Assembly: GCA_964464375.1 (NCBI GenBank)
Contig: CAYXFU010000069.1
Span: forward strand, 1-10,926
Direction: 5' to 3'
Origin: CAIOZA01 sp964464375
GTDB lineage: Bacteria; Bacteroidota; Ignavibacteria; Kapaibacteriales; UBA2268
DNA length: 10,926 bases
Shown here: positions 1-6,424 of the stretch, piece after piece
Position numbering within the stretch: position 1 is the stretch's first letter
Layout: each line of letters opens with the position of its first letter
The notes under the pieces: generated by a model
What the model was told of the DNA's origin: nothing
The model's database searches: none
The model's input: the letters and a program-made list of their open reading frames with translations, nothing else
Made by a program: the position numbers and the translations under genes

Positions 1-25
1 CGTGTTTTTTCAATTTTAATATTTA

Positions 26-117
26 ATCCCTAACGGGATAAGGAAATGCAAAAAATGATTATTGATCTACAAATATTGAACTCCGATGGAGTTATTTTTT
101 TTCTATCACGTAGTGAT
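26..117 (-). repeat. Cluster of three short hairpin repeats
   Basis: Three perfect small hairpins lie close together: ATCCC-TAAC-GGGAT at 26-39, AACTCC-GAT-GGAGTT at 79-93 and ATCAC-GTA-GTGAT at 105-117. Read on the minus strand, the first two units passed (113-105 and 93-79) lie next to an ACAAATATT or AATATTTGT word (119-127 and 69-77), so the pieces look like copies of one small module of a hairpin plus AATATTTGTAGA-like text. Similar stem-loop text is familiar from intergenic DNA of Bacteroidota, but that is recollection, not a search. A 67-codon minus-strand frame crosses the area; its C-terminal part simply translates the hairpins and I do not consider it a gene. Confidence 0.6.
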
Positions 118-261
118 TGAATATTTGTGCTTTCCCATGCCACTAAATGCAAATTGCTAAATTGGAGGTAATTTTTCAAAGAAACGGTTTTTAAAGGAAA
201 TATATATAATTTATTTTCTATATTTATAAACATTGGGAATCGTGTGCCAACCTCACCCCGA

Positions 262-284
262 CCCTCCCCAACAATTGGAGAGGG
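262..284. repeat. GC-rich hairpin repeat (CCCTCCCCAA/TTGGAGAGGG)
   Basis: Arms CCCTCCCCAA (262-271) and TTGGAGAGGG (275-284) pair around a CAA loop with one mismatch. The stem sits in a GC-rich island starting at about 250 (cctcaccccgaccct...) inside otherwise A+T-rich DNA. Text of the type cctcaccccgaccctctcc...ggagaggg is a dispersed intergenic repeat in many environmental genomes, so this is probably a REP-like element. No T-run follows on either strand, so a terminator role is unlikely. Confidence 0.5.
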
Positions 285-508
285 AGTTCCAAAGCCAAGA
301 TGCTAGTTTTACTATATTACCATAGTCAATAACATACAAATACTTTTTTCAAAATTTGTCACAGTCCATAATATAATAAAACAAAAAAACGCAAAACGTC
401 TCACAAAAACTAAAAGTATTTTTTAAATTGCTGATTTTATGTGATTTGGAGAAGGATAGAATAATGGTGGTTTAATGCATAATATCACATTTTAAAAGAA
501 TCAAAGAA
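285..508. other. A+T-rich gene-free stretch
   Basis: No reading frame here looks coding on either strand. Two inverted repeats stand out: AAATACTTTT (338-347) with AAAAGTATTT (412-421), and ATGTGAT (439-445) with ATCACAT (484-490). Both are A+T-rich and may be chance. I see no confident promoter or RNA gene. Confidence 0.4.
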
Positions 509-758
509 CACGGCATGCCGTGCATTGATCGGATTATATCTGATATTTCAGATCAGAACGTATTATACGAATTAATTTGAGACCCATTTTAGATAAATCA
601 TCCGGAGACAGCATTAATCGGATGAGTTTTGTTACAATATATTAAGCCAGGCGAACTGCTCTACGTCCCAGTCGCTAAATGAACATCCTTGTTTTCTGTT
701 GAAGGGGCTAGTTCTATTTTCAACAAAAAAGGTGCTGTCAGTCAAGTCAGCACCTTTT
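509..758 (+). ncRNA. Candidate structured RNA: row of seven hairpins ending in a terminator
   Basis: Seven potential stems follow one another: a 14-bp perfect palindrome CACGGCATGCCGTG (509-522); ATCTGA-TATT-TCAGAT (538-553); CGTA-TTA-TACG (559-569); CATCCG...CGGATG (599-624); GCGAACTG...CAGTCGC with one bulge (651-675); TGTTGAA...TTCAACA (697-725); and the terminator stem at 727-758. The words gcattgatcggat (522-534) and gcattaatcggat (611-623) repeat with one change. No coding frame explains the stretch, and I match no known family (tmRNA, 6S, RNase P and SRP RNA hallmarks are absent). Plus strand is chosen because the last stem is then followed by TTTTGTTTATAT. It could instead be a remnant element or the 3' UTR of pepD on the minus strand. 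Confidence 0.25.
727..758 (-). terminator. Intrinsic terminator of pepD, possibly bidirectional
   Basis: Perfect 11-bp arms AAAAGGTGCTG (727-737) and CAGCACCTTTT (748-758) enclose a 10-nt loop, 21 bp past the pepD stop. Read on the minus strand, the stem GGTGCTG/CAGCACC is followed by a run of six T, the classic rho-independent form. Read on the plus strand it is followed by TTTTGTTTATAT, so it could also stop transcription coming from 509-726. Confidence 0.85.
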
Positions 759-779
759 GTTTATATAGATTCTAAATCC

Positions 780-2243
780 TTATTTAACAGGGATATTCTT
801 CAGTATTTCGCAAAGAAGCTTCCAGCAGTTACCGACTGTTGATATCTGTAGTCTTTCATCCGGTGAATGTACATCCTTCAAGTTTGGACCGAATGAGATC
901 ATATCCATACCCGGATATTTCTCACCTATTAGGCCACATTCGAGACCAGCATGAATTGCTTCGATCTTTGGCTCTTTGCCGTATTGCTTTGCTGAGATTT
1001 CCTTAGCAATATTCAGAATCGGGGAATTTACATTTGGCTGCCAACCAGGATAACCATCGCCCTGCTTGATCACAGCACCGCCGAGTTCGAAAGCGGCTCG
1101 TACAGCATTTGCCATATCATTTTTCTCAGTTTCGATTGAGCTTCTCTGACTTGTAAGTATGAATACTTCAAGCTCACGAGTGTCGATGATGGCGAGGTTT
1201 GTTGATGTCTGCACCAAACCAGCAATATCAGGGCTAAAGCGTGCGACACCATGTGCCACAGCATAGAGTGAAGATAACAAGCGGTTCTGCATACACTTTG
1301 TCATGACTTTTGAAGGAAGAGCCTTTGCTGTAGCTAAGAACTGAATGTTCGGTTCTTTTGAGCTCCATTCTGATTTTAGCACTTCCTGAATATTAGCAAT
1401 TTTCTCTAAGAATTTAGCTTCCTGGTCTTTAGCTATTGTTACGACAGCAAAAGCTTCTCTTGGAATTGCATTGTGTGCACTTCCTGCTTTGAAGTACGAT
1501 AATCTCATATCGAATTTCTTTGATAAGTTCCAAAGAGCACGGTTAAGCAGTTTGATGGCGTTTGCTCTACCGTCGTGAATTTCGATTCCAGAGTGTCCGC
1601 CTTGGAGACCTTTAACAGTAACTTCATAAGCAGTGTGTCCGGAAGGAACTGAATCTTCTTCATATCTGAAGGTTGCTGCAGTGTTTGCTCCACCAGCACA
1701 ACCGATTGTGAAAGCACCATCTTCTTCGGAGTCAAGATTGATGAGAATGTCGGCATGCTTCAGTAGATCGGTACCTAACTGAATAGCTCCTGTCAATCCT
1801 GTTTCTTCGTCCAGCGTACAAAGTACTTCCATATTTGGATGAGGAATATCCTTTGATTGCAGAACTGCAAGACCCATAGCAACACCGATACCATTATCAG
1901 CACCTAATGTTGTACCTTGTGCTCTAACCCAATCGCCATCAATCAATAGCTTAAGTGGATCTGTATCGAAATCATGCTCAACATCGGCATTTTTTTCGCA
2001 GACCATGTCGATATGACCTTGAATTACTATTCCTTTACGGTTTTCCATACCGGCAGTAGCAGGTTTACGAACAACTATGTTGCCAAGTTTGTCAAGATTA
2101 TACTCTAATCCGTTATCCTTAGCGAATTTGATAACCCATGCTGCAATTTTTTCTTCCTTTTTTGAAGGGCGGGGAATCTTTGTGATTTCTTCAAATATGT
2201 CCCATACAATTTTTGGCTCCAGATGCCCTAGTACTTGTCCCAT
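780..2243 (-). CDS. pepD: Cytosolic nonspecific dipeptidase (aminoacyl-histidine dipeptidase), M20 family
   Basis: The 487-residue protein is a full-length PepD-type M20 metallopeptidase that hydrolyses dipeptides, including Xaa-His, in the cytoplasm. The dinuclear zinc site is intact. His77 and Asp79 lie in GHIDMV, Asp116 in LGADNG, Glu146 and Glu147 in DEETG, Asp171 in NLDSE, and His459 in VHSPDE; spacing and order match characterised PepD enzymes. The dimerisation (lid) domain spans roughly residues 205-400 and includes GLQGGHSG (212-219). There is no signal peptide or membrane segment. The start ATG has AGGAAG four bases upstream and lies one base after the stop of the PqqD-like gene (TAA-A-ATG), so translation is probably coupled. 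An intrinsic terminator lies 21 bp downstream. The family call is firm; the precise substrate range is not readable from sequence. Confidence 0.96.
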   Translation of the reverse strand: MGQVLGHLEPKIVWDIFEEITKIPRPSKKEEKIAAWVIKFAKDNGLEYNLDKLGNIVVRKPATAGMENRKGIVIQGHIDMVCEKNADVEHDFDTDPLKLLIDGDWVRAQGTTLGADNGIGVAMGLAVLQSKDIPHPNMEVLCTLDEETGLTGAIQLGTDLLKHADILINLDSEEDGAFTIGCAGGANTAATFRYEEDSVPSGHTAYEVTVKGLQGGHSGIEIHDGRANAIKLLNRALWNLSKKFDMRLSYFKAGSAHNAIPREAFAVVTIAKDQEAKFLEKIANIQEVLKSEWSSKEPNIQFLATAKALPSKVMTKCMQNRLLSSLYAVAHGVARFSPDIAGLVQTSTNLAIIDTRELEVFILTSQRSSIETEKNDMANAVRAAFELGGAVIKQGDGYPGWQPNVNSPILNIAKEISAKQYGKEPKIEAIHAGLECGLIGEKYPGMDMISFGPNLKDVHSPDERLQISTVGNCWKLLCEILKNIPVK

Positions 2244-2244
2244 T

Positions 2245-2601
2245 TTACTTCCTTTCTAATTCATTAAATGTAATAAAACCAGCTTTATAAAGATGTGTCA
2301 AAAAAAATGTTAGTCGTGGATGAACAGGTTGAATACTTTCTCCGAACTTTTCGCTTAATTTTTCGGCGATGATATCAACTTTTGTTTTGCCGTCCATCAG
2401 TAGCCAAGTTGCAGAACCGAATTCGTCAAGATTGGCACGGATGAATGGATTTTTGAGTTTGGGTTGAAGATATTTTCCAAGAATTCTGTCAGTAAAGCGC
2501 GGAACCTTGACATTAACGATACCATCGTCGTGCAATTCGTGCTCATACTTGCGATTAGGAGTTGTTTCGAGATAATTTAATGGTGCTTCTTTCTTAAACA
2601 T
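2245..2601 (-). CDS. PqqD-like (RiPP recognition element-type) small protein
   Basis: The 118-residue soluble protein resembles the PqqD family: a beta-rich N-terminal half (IVNVKVPRF at 29-37, PFIRANLDEFGSATW at 52-66) followed by helices at about 73-86 and 95-106 and a final strand GFITF (108-112). PqqD itself is a peptide chaperone that binds a precursor peptide for a radical-SAM enzyme, and the fold also serves as the RiPP recognition element. No radical-SAM gene or precursor peptide is seen here, so a PQQ role is not supported. It is about 30 residues longer than typical PqqD, mainly at the N-terminus. Its stop is one base before pepD, whose ribosome site lies inside its last codons. Its own ATG has no clear Shine-Dalgarno sequence. 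Family assignment is by pattern and fairly good; function is unknown. Confidence 0.75.
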   Translation of the reverse strand: MFKKEAPLNYLETTPNRKYEHELHDDGIVNVKVPRFTDRILGKYLQPKLKNPFIRANLDEFGSATWLLMDGKTKVDIIAEKLSEKFGESIQPVHPRLTFFLTHLYKAGFITFNELERK

Positions 2602-2660
2602 ATTCTATTTTTATAATATTAAGACTATCGAAATACATATAAACGTAGAAACGCAAAATA

Positions 2661-2677
2661 ATTGAAAGAGTTTCAAT
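2661..2677 (-). promoter_or_regulatory. Perfect inverted repeat upstream of the PqqD-like gene
   Basis: ATTGAAA-GAG-TTTCAAT is a perfect 7-bp inverted repeat with a 3-bp spacer, 60 bp before the PqqD-like start. Its size and position fit a dimeric regulator's operator or an overlap with the operon promoter, but I cannot place a convincing -33/-7 pair around it. No regulator gene is nearby, so the role is inference. Confidence 0.3.
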
Positions 2678-2713
2678 AAAAAGTTAAAAATGATTTGGAC
2701 AAGAGATATTTGA

Positions 2714-2791
2714 TAGGTCAATCATCCTTGATTGACCATGTATTTTGTGAATTATTAAAAGCAGACAATCAAGGATGATTGTCCTACGATT
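2714..2791. repeat. REP-like paired-hairpin element, copy 1
   Basis: Two 8-bp hairpins face each other across a 27-nt linker: GTCAATCA-TCCT-TGATTGAC (2717-2736) and GACAATCA-AGGA-TGATTGTC (2764-2783). The two halves are also inverted copies of each other, apart from one T/A exchange at each end of the hairpin that preserves pairing inside each stem. The right hairpin is bordered by GTAG (as CTAC, 2784-2787), the tetranucleotide that flanks REP hairpins handled by RAYT (Y1-type) transposases. The left border reads ATAG in place of GTAG. It is identical to copy 2 (5153-5230) except for position 2752. No RAYT gene lies in the window. Confidence 0.85.
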
Positions 2792-2794
2792 TTA

Positions 2795-2884
2795 TTACTC
2801 TCCCTCCACAATCTTGATTTCGTCTTCGGTTAATCCGTAAAGTTCATAGACTTCTGATCTGACAAATATTACAAGATTAGAGCC
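2795..2884 (-). pseudogene. 3' remnant of a restriction-modification (type IIG/N6-methylase-like) gene
   Basis: Between in-frame stops on the minus strand lies a short frame without a start codon ending VYELYGLTEDEIKIVEGE-stop. This tail closely resembles the C-terminus common to large type II restriction-methylase (Eco57I/TaqI-like) proteins, which often end ...YELYGLTEEEI.IVEG. Everything upstream is missing: an in-frame stop lies at 2885-2887, and the T9SS gene's stop at 2897. The REP copy begins just past its stop codon. I read it as the leftover end of a deleted gene. Only about 18 residues support this, so chance similarity or a different parent protein remains possible. Confidence 0.4.
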
Positions 2885-2896
2885 TTATTATAATCT

Positions 2897-4975
2897 TCAA
2901 TACCTTAATATTGTCTTTACAAACTTCTCGTCCGGATGATTGCATTGAAGAACATAGACACCGGGACTAAGCCGAGATATATCTATCGTTGCTTCGTTGT
3001 GATTCGTAGTGATTGAGTATTTCTCTTTTGAAATCATGGAACCCATTATATTATATAGATTAATATTAGAATTCTCAATATCAGAATTATTAAAAGTAAA
3101 GTTTATAATGCCATCATTACTTGACGTAATGCCGGATACAGGCTTTCTCTCATCCTCAACGCCCAGGAAAATGTTACTCTTATAAACTTTGCCGAGTTTT
3201 GCTATTAAATAAAGAAAACCTTTTCTGCTGTTTACGATTGACTGTATTCTCAAATCTTTCAGACCATCATTATAAGCTGTCCATGTGATACCGTCATCAG
3301 TACTTGAATACACGCCTTTGTTAGTTCCTACCCAAAAGTTATGTGCATCATCTGTTATCAAATAAGTAAACAAAACATTTGGGAATTTATTTGTAATATT
3401 TTCCCAAGTGTCGCCATCATCGCTTGACTTGAAAAGAACCGAATCACTGAAGAAAACTAATTGTTTAGGATTACCAACAACCAATTTAATATTTGAATAA
3501 TAAACGCCTAATTTTGTTATAAATTTCTTTTTGTAATTATTGTTTGTGTAAGGATTCCATTTACTACAAGTTAAGGTATCGTTATATCTATGAAAGCTGT
3601 AAATATTATCCTCTTGATCAATAGATAAATATGAATCCCATACCTTCGAGTTGTCTGAAGAGTCAAATTTCGTCCAATTAATATGATCATCGGAATATCT
3701 CAGAGACAAATTATCCTTTCCGAGCAATTTGCCTTTACTTGTTTCTACAAAACATTCAGGTGTGAAACTTTCTAATGTATCAGCACTAGAATAGGACTTA
3801 CAATTGTCGGTGCTTTTTCTGCAATTAATATATCCTTCTGAATATAATCTGAAGAAAAATATTTTTTTGGATGAGACATATAAGGGTGACATATATTCAT
3901 GATGAAATACACGTAGCCAATTTGAACCATAATCCATGGAAAGATAACCATCCCATGCGTTATAATCAACCATTACTGCATTGTCATACGCTGTAATTTC
4001 AAATATATTTGCAACCGGAGCTTGTGTTTTGAATTGCCAAGAATCACCAAAATCTGAACTGATATAATATTTTGAATGATCGGTTAAATAAATCTTATTA
4101 TCAAATGGGTTTAAATAATAAAAACATATCATTTCATTGTCAGGCATATTTAATCTTAATTGTATTGTATCTGAGGTCCTCATTCTATATAGATTAATAC
4201 AGTTTGTTGAAATTAGGATATTGTTCGAATCAATTACACAAAATGTTGATATATCGTCACTATTTATTACTTTCTGCCAGGTCTTTCCATCATCAAATGA
4301 AGTTATTATACCCGAATCTTTTCTAATATATATACGATTGTTCCTATCAAATACTATCGCATATATCCATCTACCATCATAAATTTTTGTCCAGCTTACA
4401 CCCCTATCTTTCGATACAATAACACTGTCGTATCCTATACCATATATATTTCCATTTTTATCAATTTTATATTCATATGTATTGTGTTTCATCCCCAAAT
4501 CGATCCAATTCTGATTTAAATCATCATATCTATATAATCTTTGAATGTCTGTTCCATATTTTGTTTCATCAGGACTAATAATAATATTGTTAATTCCAAT
4601 ACCACATGTATTAAAATCCATAAACCAAGAAAAGCCTTTATCGGTGCTTTTAAAAATATATTTATTCAATGGATATTGATAATTTACCGCTAAGGCATAT
4701 AACATATTATTGTACACAAAAAAATCTCTGAAATTTACTGAATCAATTTTTGGATTAAGTCTGTTCCATGTCTTTCCGTTATCGACCGAACCTAATAATG
4801 CTTTCCCTTCTCTAAAATTATAATCATCTGAGATTACAAGAAATGGCGTTTCATTGATGAATAGCATGTTACTAAAATATCCGACATCTGGTCCATTCGT
4901 CTCAGTCCATGTGATTTGAGATTTTGAGCTTTGAAAAGAAATAATCAAAAAGAGGGTAACAATAAAAATTTTCAT
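2897..4975 (-). CDS. Secreted Asp-box (BNR/sortilin-like) propeller protein with T9SS sorting domain
   Basis: The 692-residue protein starts with a signal peptide (MKIFIVTLFLII..., cleavage near residue 20, SKSQ). Its body carries about ten Asp-box motifs (S-x-D-x-G-x-S/T-W), for example at residues 63-70, 110-117, 188-195, 226-233, 306-313, 346-353, 517-524 and 558-565; those near 388 and 427 are degenerate. Such motifs cap blades of beta-propellers in sialidases, Vps10/sortilin and photosystem-assembly YCF48 proteins. The C-terminal 80 residues are a T9SS type-A sorting domain (NINLYNIMGSMI at 637-648, DISRLSPGVYVLQ at 665-677, KTILRY at the end), so the protein is exported and probably cell-attached or released. 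An upstream ATG at 4990 would add five residues, but the 4975 ATG has GGAG nine bases before it and gives a standard signal peptide. No catalytic residues of a glycosidase are evident. The gene is A+T-rich and sits between two REP copies. Confidence 0.88.
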   Translation of the reverse strand: MKIFIVTLFLIISFQSSKSQITWTETNGPDVGYFSNMLFINETPFLVISDDYNFREGKALLGSVDNGKTWNRLNPKIDSVNFRDFFVYNNMLYALAVNYQYPLNKYIFKSTDKGFSWFMDFNTCGIGINNIIISPDETKYGTDIQRLYRYDDLNQNWIDLGMKHNTYEYKIDKNGNIYGIGYDSVIVSKDRGVSWTKIYDGRWIYAIVFDRNNRIYIRKDSGIITSFDDGKTWQKVINSDDISTFCVIDSNNILISTNCINLYRMRTSDTIQLRLNMPDNEMICFYYLNPFDNKIYLTDHSKYYISSDFGDSWQFKTQAPVANIFEITAYDNAVMVDYNAWDGYLSMDYGSNWLRVFHHEYMSPLYVSSKKIFFFRLYSEGYINCRKSTDNCKSYSSADTLESFTPECFVETSKGKLLGKDNLSLRYSDDHINWTKFDSSDNSKVWDSYLSIDQEDNIYSFHRYNDTLTCSKWNPYTNNNYKKKFITKLGVYYSNIKLVVGNPKQLVFFSDSVLFKSSDDGDTWENITNKFPNVLFTYLITDDAHNFWVGTNKGVYSSTDDGITWTAYNDGLKDLRIQSIVNSRKGFLYLIAKLGKVYKSNIFLGVEDERKPVSGITSSNDGIINFTFNNSDIENSNINLYNIMGSMISKEKYSITTNHNEATIDISRLSPGVYVLQCNHPDEKFVKTILRY

Positions 4976-4984
4976 ATTTTTTAA

Positions 4985-4988
4985 CTCC
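4985..4988 (-). promoter_or_regulatory. Shine-Dalgarno site deciding the T9SS protein start
   Basis: GGAG on the minus strand lies nine bases upstream of the ATG at 4975. This GGAG overlaps the alternative ATG at 4990 (ATGGAG), which itself has no ribosome site upstream. The arrangement favours initiation at 4975. Confidence 0.55.
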
Positions 4989-5152
4989 ATTTATATCAAT
5001 CTATAATAGTAAGCATAATCCGTGCCTTGAATGATCTTGCTTGATTTAAAGCGAATATACAGGAATTGAGATAAATTGGGAATCAATTTTGTGTCAGGTT
5101 TATTGCATAACACTGTAAGACAATTTGGACAGATTAATACACAGATTTCTGG

Positions 5153-5230
5153 TAGGTCAATCATCCTTGATTGACCATGTATTTTGTGAAATATTAAAAG
5201 CAGACAATCAAGGATGATTGTCCTACGATT
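5153..5230. repeat. REP-like paired-hairpin element, copy 2
   Basis: This is the second 78-bp copy, in the same orientation as 2714-2791, differing at one base (5191). Hairpins GTCAATCA-TCCT-TGATTGAC (5156-5175) and GACAATCA-AGGA-TGATTGTC (5203-5222) each carry the border GTAG: GTAG at 5152-5155 on the left and CTAC at 5223-5226 on the right. Both borders are therefore intact, making this the more canonical copy. It lies between the divergent T9SS and nucleotidyltransferase genes. Confidence 0.85.
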
Positions 5231-5294
5231 AATCACATTTCTCTGCAATCTTGAGGTGCCAATTTGGTACTTCATGTTTTGTAGGAAAACTGTT
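5229..5294 (-). pseudogene. Possible 3' remnant of a small lost gene
   Basis: A minus-strand frame without a start codon reads HEVPNWHLKIAEKCD-stop, with the stop codon touching the end of REP copy 2, and begins after an in-frame stop at 5295-5297. The PNWH...E pattern faintly recalls the C-terminal part of addiction-module component proteins (IPxWHxE), but this is weak. The parallel with the remnant next to REP copy 1 is what makes it worth listing: in both places the bases around the last codons share a TCAAGATTG word. Confidence 0.2.
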
Positions 5295-5374
5295 CTATAT
5301 TTTACAATTGAAAAACCCTACCTAATCTATGTTAAATTTAACTTTCTAAGTTATGATAACTAAAAAAAAATCCG

Positions 5375-5382
5375 TAATTTTG
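5375..5382 (+). promoter_or_regulatory. Bacteroidota-type -7 element before the nucleotidyltransferase operon
   Basis: TAATTTTG matches the Bacteroidota -7 consensus TAnnTTTG exactly, with the start codon 35 bases downstream. A clear -33 TTG is not seen at the expected distance (only TTATG near 5351-5355), so the promoter is a suggestion. The rest of 5231-5417 shows no other gene or RNA besides the possible remnant at 5229-5294. Confidence 0.4.
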
Positions 5383-5417
5383 TGGTTCTATTATTTTCAT
5401 TTTTAATGGTTTAGTTG

Positions 5418-6395
5418 ATGAGAGCAGTTATCCCTGTAGCCGGCGTAGGATCAAGATTAAGACCTCATACCTATTCACTCCCTAAAGTATTGATGAATGT
5501 GGCTGGGAAGCCTATACTCGGACATATTTTGGACGGATTAATCAGTCATGGTATAAATAAGGCTACTATAATTACTGGATATATGGGTAAGCTAATACAG
5601 GATTACGTAGAAAAGAACTACGATATCGATGTTGTTTTCACTCCCCAGAAAGAATCTCTTGGTCTCGGTCATGCCATCTGGGTAGCCCGTGAGACTTTCA
5701 CAGATGAACCATTAATGATAATTCTCGGCGATACAATTTTCGATGCAGATCTAAGCTTTGCCTTCAATTCACAAACATCAACAATCTGTGTAAAAGAAGT
5801 TGAGGATCCGCGTCGATTCGGTGTTGTAAAAATTGATTCTTCAGGATATATACAGGAATTCATCGAAAAGCCTGAAACTCTTGTTTCAAATCTCGCAATC
5901 GTTGGTATTTACTATATAGCTAATCCCGGATTGCTCGTAAGCTGTCTTAATGAAATGGTAGAGAAAGATATTCGTACGAAAAATGAATATCAACTAACTG
6001 ATGCACTACAGTTGATGTTAGACAAAGGGGAGAAATTCTTAACATCTACAATCGAGGGATGGTATGATTGCGGTAAGACCGAAACAATGCTTTCGACCAA
6101 CCGTTATCTTCTTTCGAAGAATAAAATGATGCCCAAACGAAAAGGTTGCGTCATAATTCCTCCAGTATTCATTGCGGCGGATGCAAAGGTTAAGAATTCG
6201 GTAATAGGACCGAATACTACAGTTGCAAGCGGTGCAATTGTTAAAAACAGTATCGTACGCGAATCTATTATAAGCGATGGAGCTGAAGTCAACAGAATTT
6301 TACTCAATGAGTCGATAATAGGAAATAATGCAGTCGTAAAAGGTAACTTTGCACGTCTGAACGTTGGAAATTCAAGCGAAATTAATTATAAATAA
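5418..6395 (+). CDS. NDP-sugar synthase (glucose-1-phosphate thymidylyl/uridylyltransferase-like)
   Basis: The 325-residue protein has the sugar-phosphate nucleotidyltransferase fold. The N-terminal nucleotide-binding signature is AGVGSRLRPHT (8-18) followed by PK (22-23). GLGHA (82-86), the metal-binding LGD at 103-105, RFGVV (133-137), EKP (150-152), EYQLTDA (190-196) and WYDCG (215-219) follow in the usual order. Residues 248-314 form a short left-handed beta-helix (IAADAKVKNSVIG, SGAIVKNSIV and similar hexapeptides). It makes an NDP-sugar from NTP and sugar-1-phosphate for glycan or exopolysaccharide synthesis; which NTP and sugar cannot be told, and RmlA-, GalU- and GlmU-like roles are all possible. 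I start at the ATG at 5418; a TTG three bases earlier is in frame but less likely. No Shine-Dalgarno is visible. metK follows after 29 bp on the same strand. Confidence 0.9.
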   Translation: MRAVIPVAGVGSRLRPHTYSLPKVLMNVAGKPILGHILDGLISHGINKATIITGYMGKLIQDYVEKNYDIDVVFTPQKESLGLGHAIWVARETFTDEPLMIILGDTIFDADLSFAFNSQTSTICVKEVEDPRRFGVVKIDSSGYIQEFIEKPETLVSNLAIVGIYYIANPGLLVSCLNEMVEKDIRTKNEYQLTDALQLMLDKGEKFLTSTIEGWYDCGKTETMLSTNRYLLSKNKMMPKRKGCVIIPPVFIAADAKVKNSVIGPNTTVASGAIVKNSIVRESIISDGAEVNRILLNESIIGNNAVVKGNFARLNVGNSSEINYK

Positions 6396-6424
6396 AAAAT
6401 TAAAAATATAAATAAGGAAGAATA

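Noticed and set aside
30..233. 67-codon minus-strand ORF over the left-edge repeats
   Set aside because: Its C-terminal half is a translation of the three hairpins and linkers, with no domain, no ribosome site and biased composition. A repeat explains it better.
338..421. 10-bp inverted repeat AAATACTTTT/AAAAGTATTT as terminal repeats of a mini element
   Set aside because: The arms are A+T-rich and low in complexity, no target-site duplication is seen, and the 64-bp interior has no structure. Chance is likely.
641..725. tRNA- or tmRNA-like text (ggggctagttctat, gtagagcagttcg)
   Set aside because: No acceptor stem, anticodon arm or T-loop of correct geometry can be built; the resemblance is only a few bases.
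4991..5275. 94-codon minus-strand ORF upstream of the T9SS gene
   Set aside because: It reads straight through REP copy 2 and shows no recognisable protein features; a different frame gives the more gene-like tail at 5229-5294.
6396..6424. SAM or SAH riboswitch before metK or ahcY
   Set aside because: The gaps before metK (29 bp) and ahcY (31 bp) are too short and A+T-rich for any known aptamer, and no such motif is seen before 5418.
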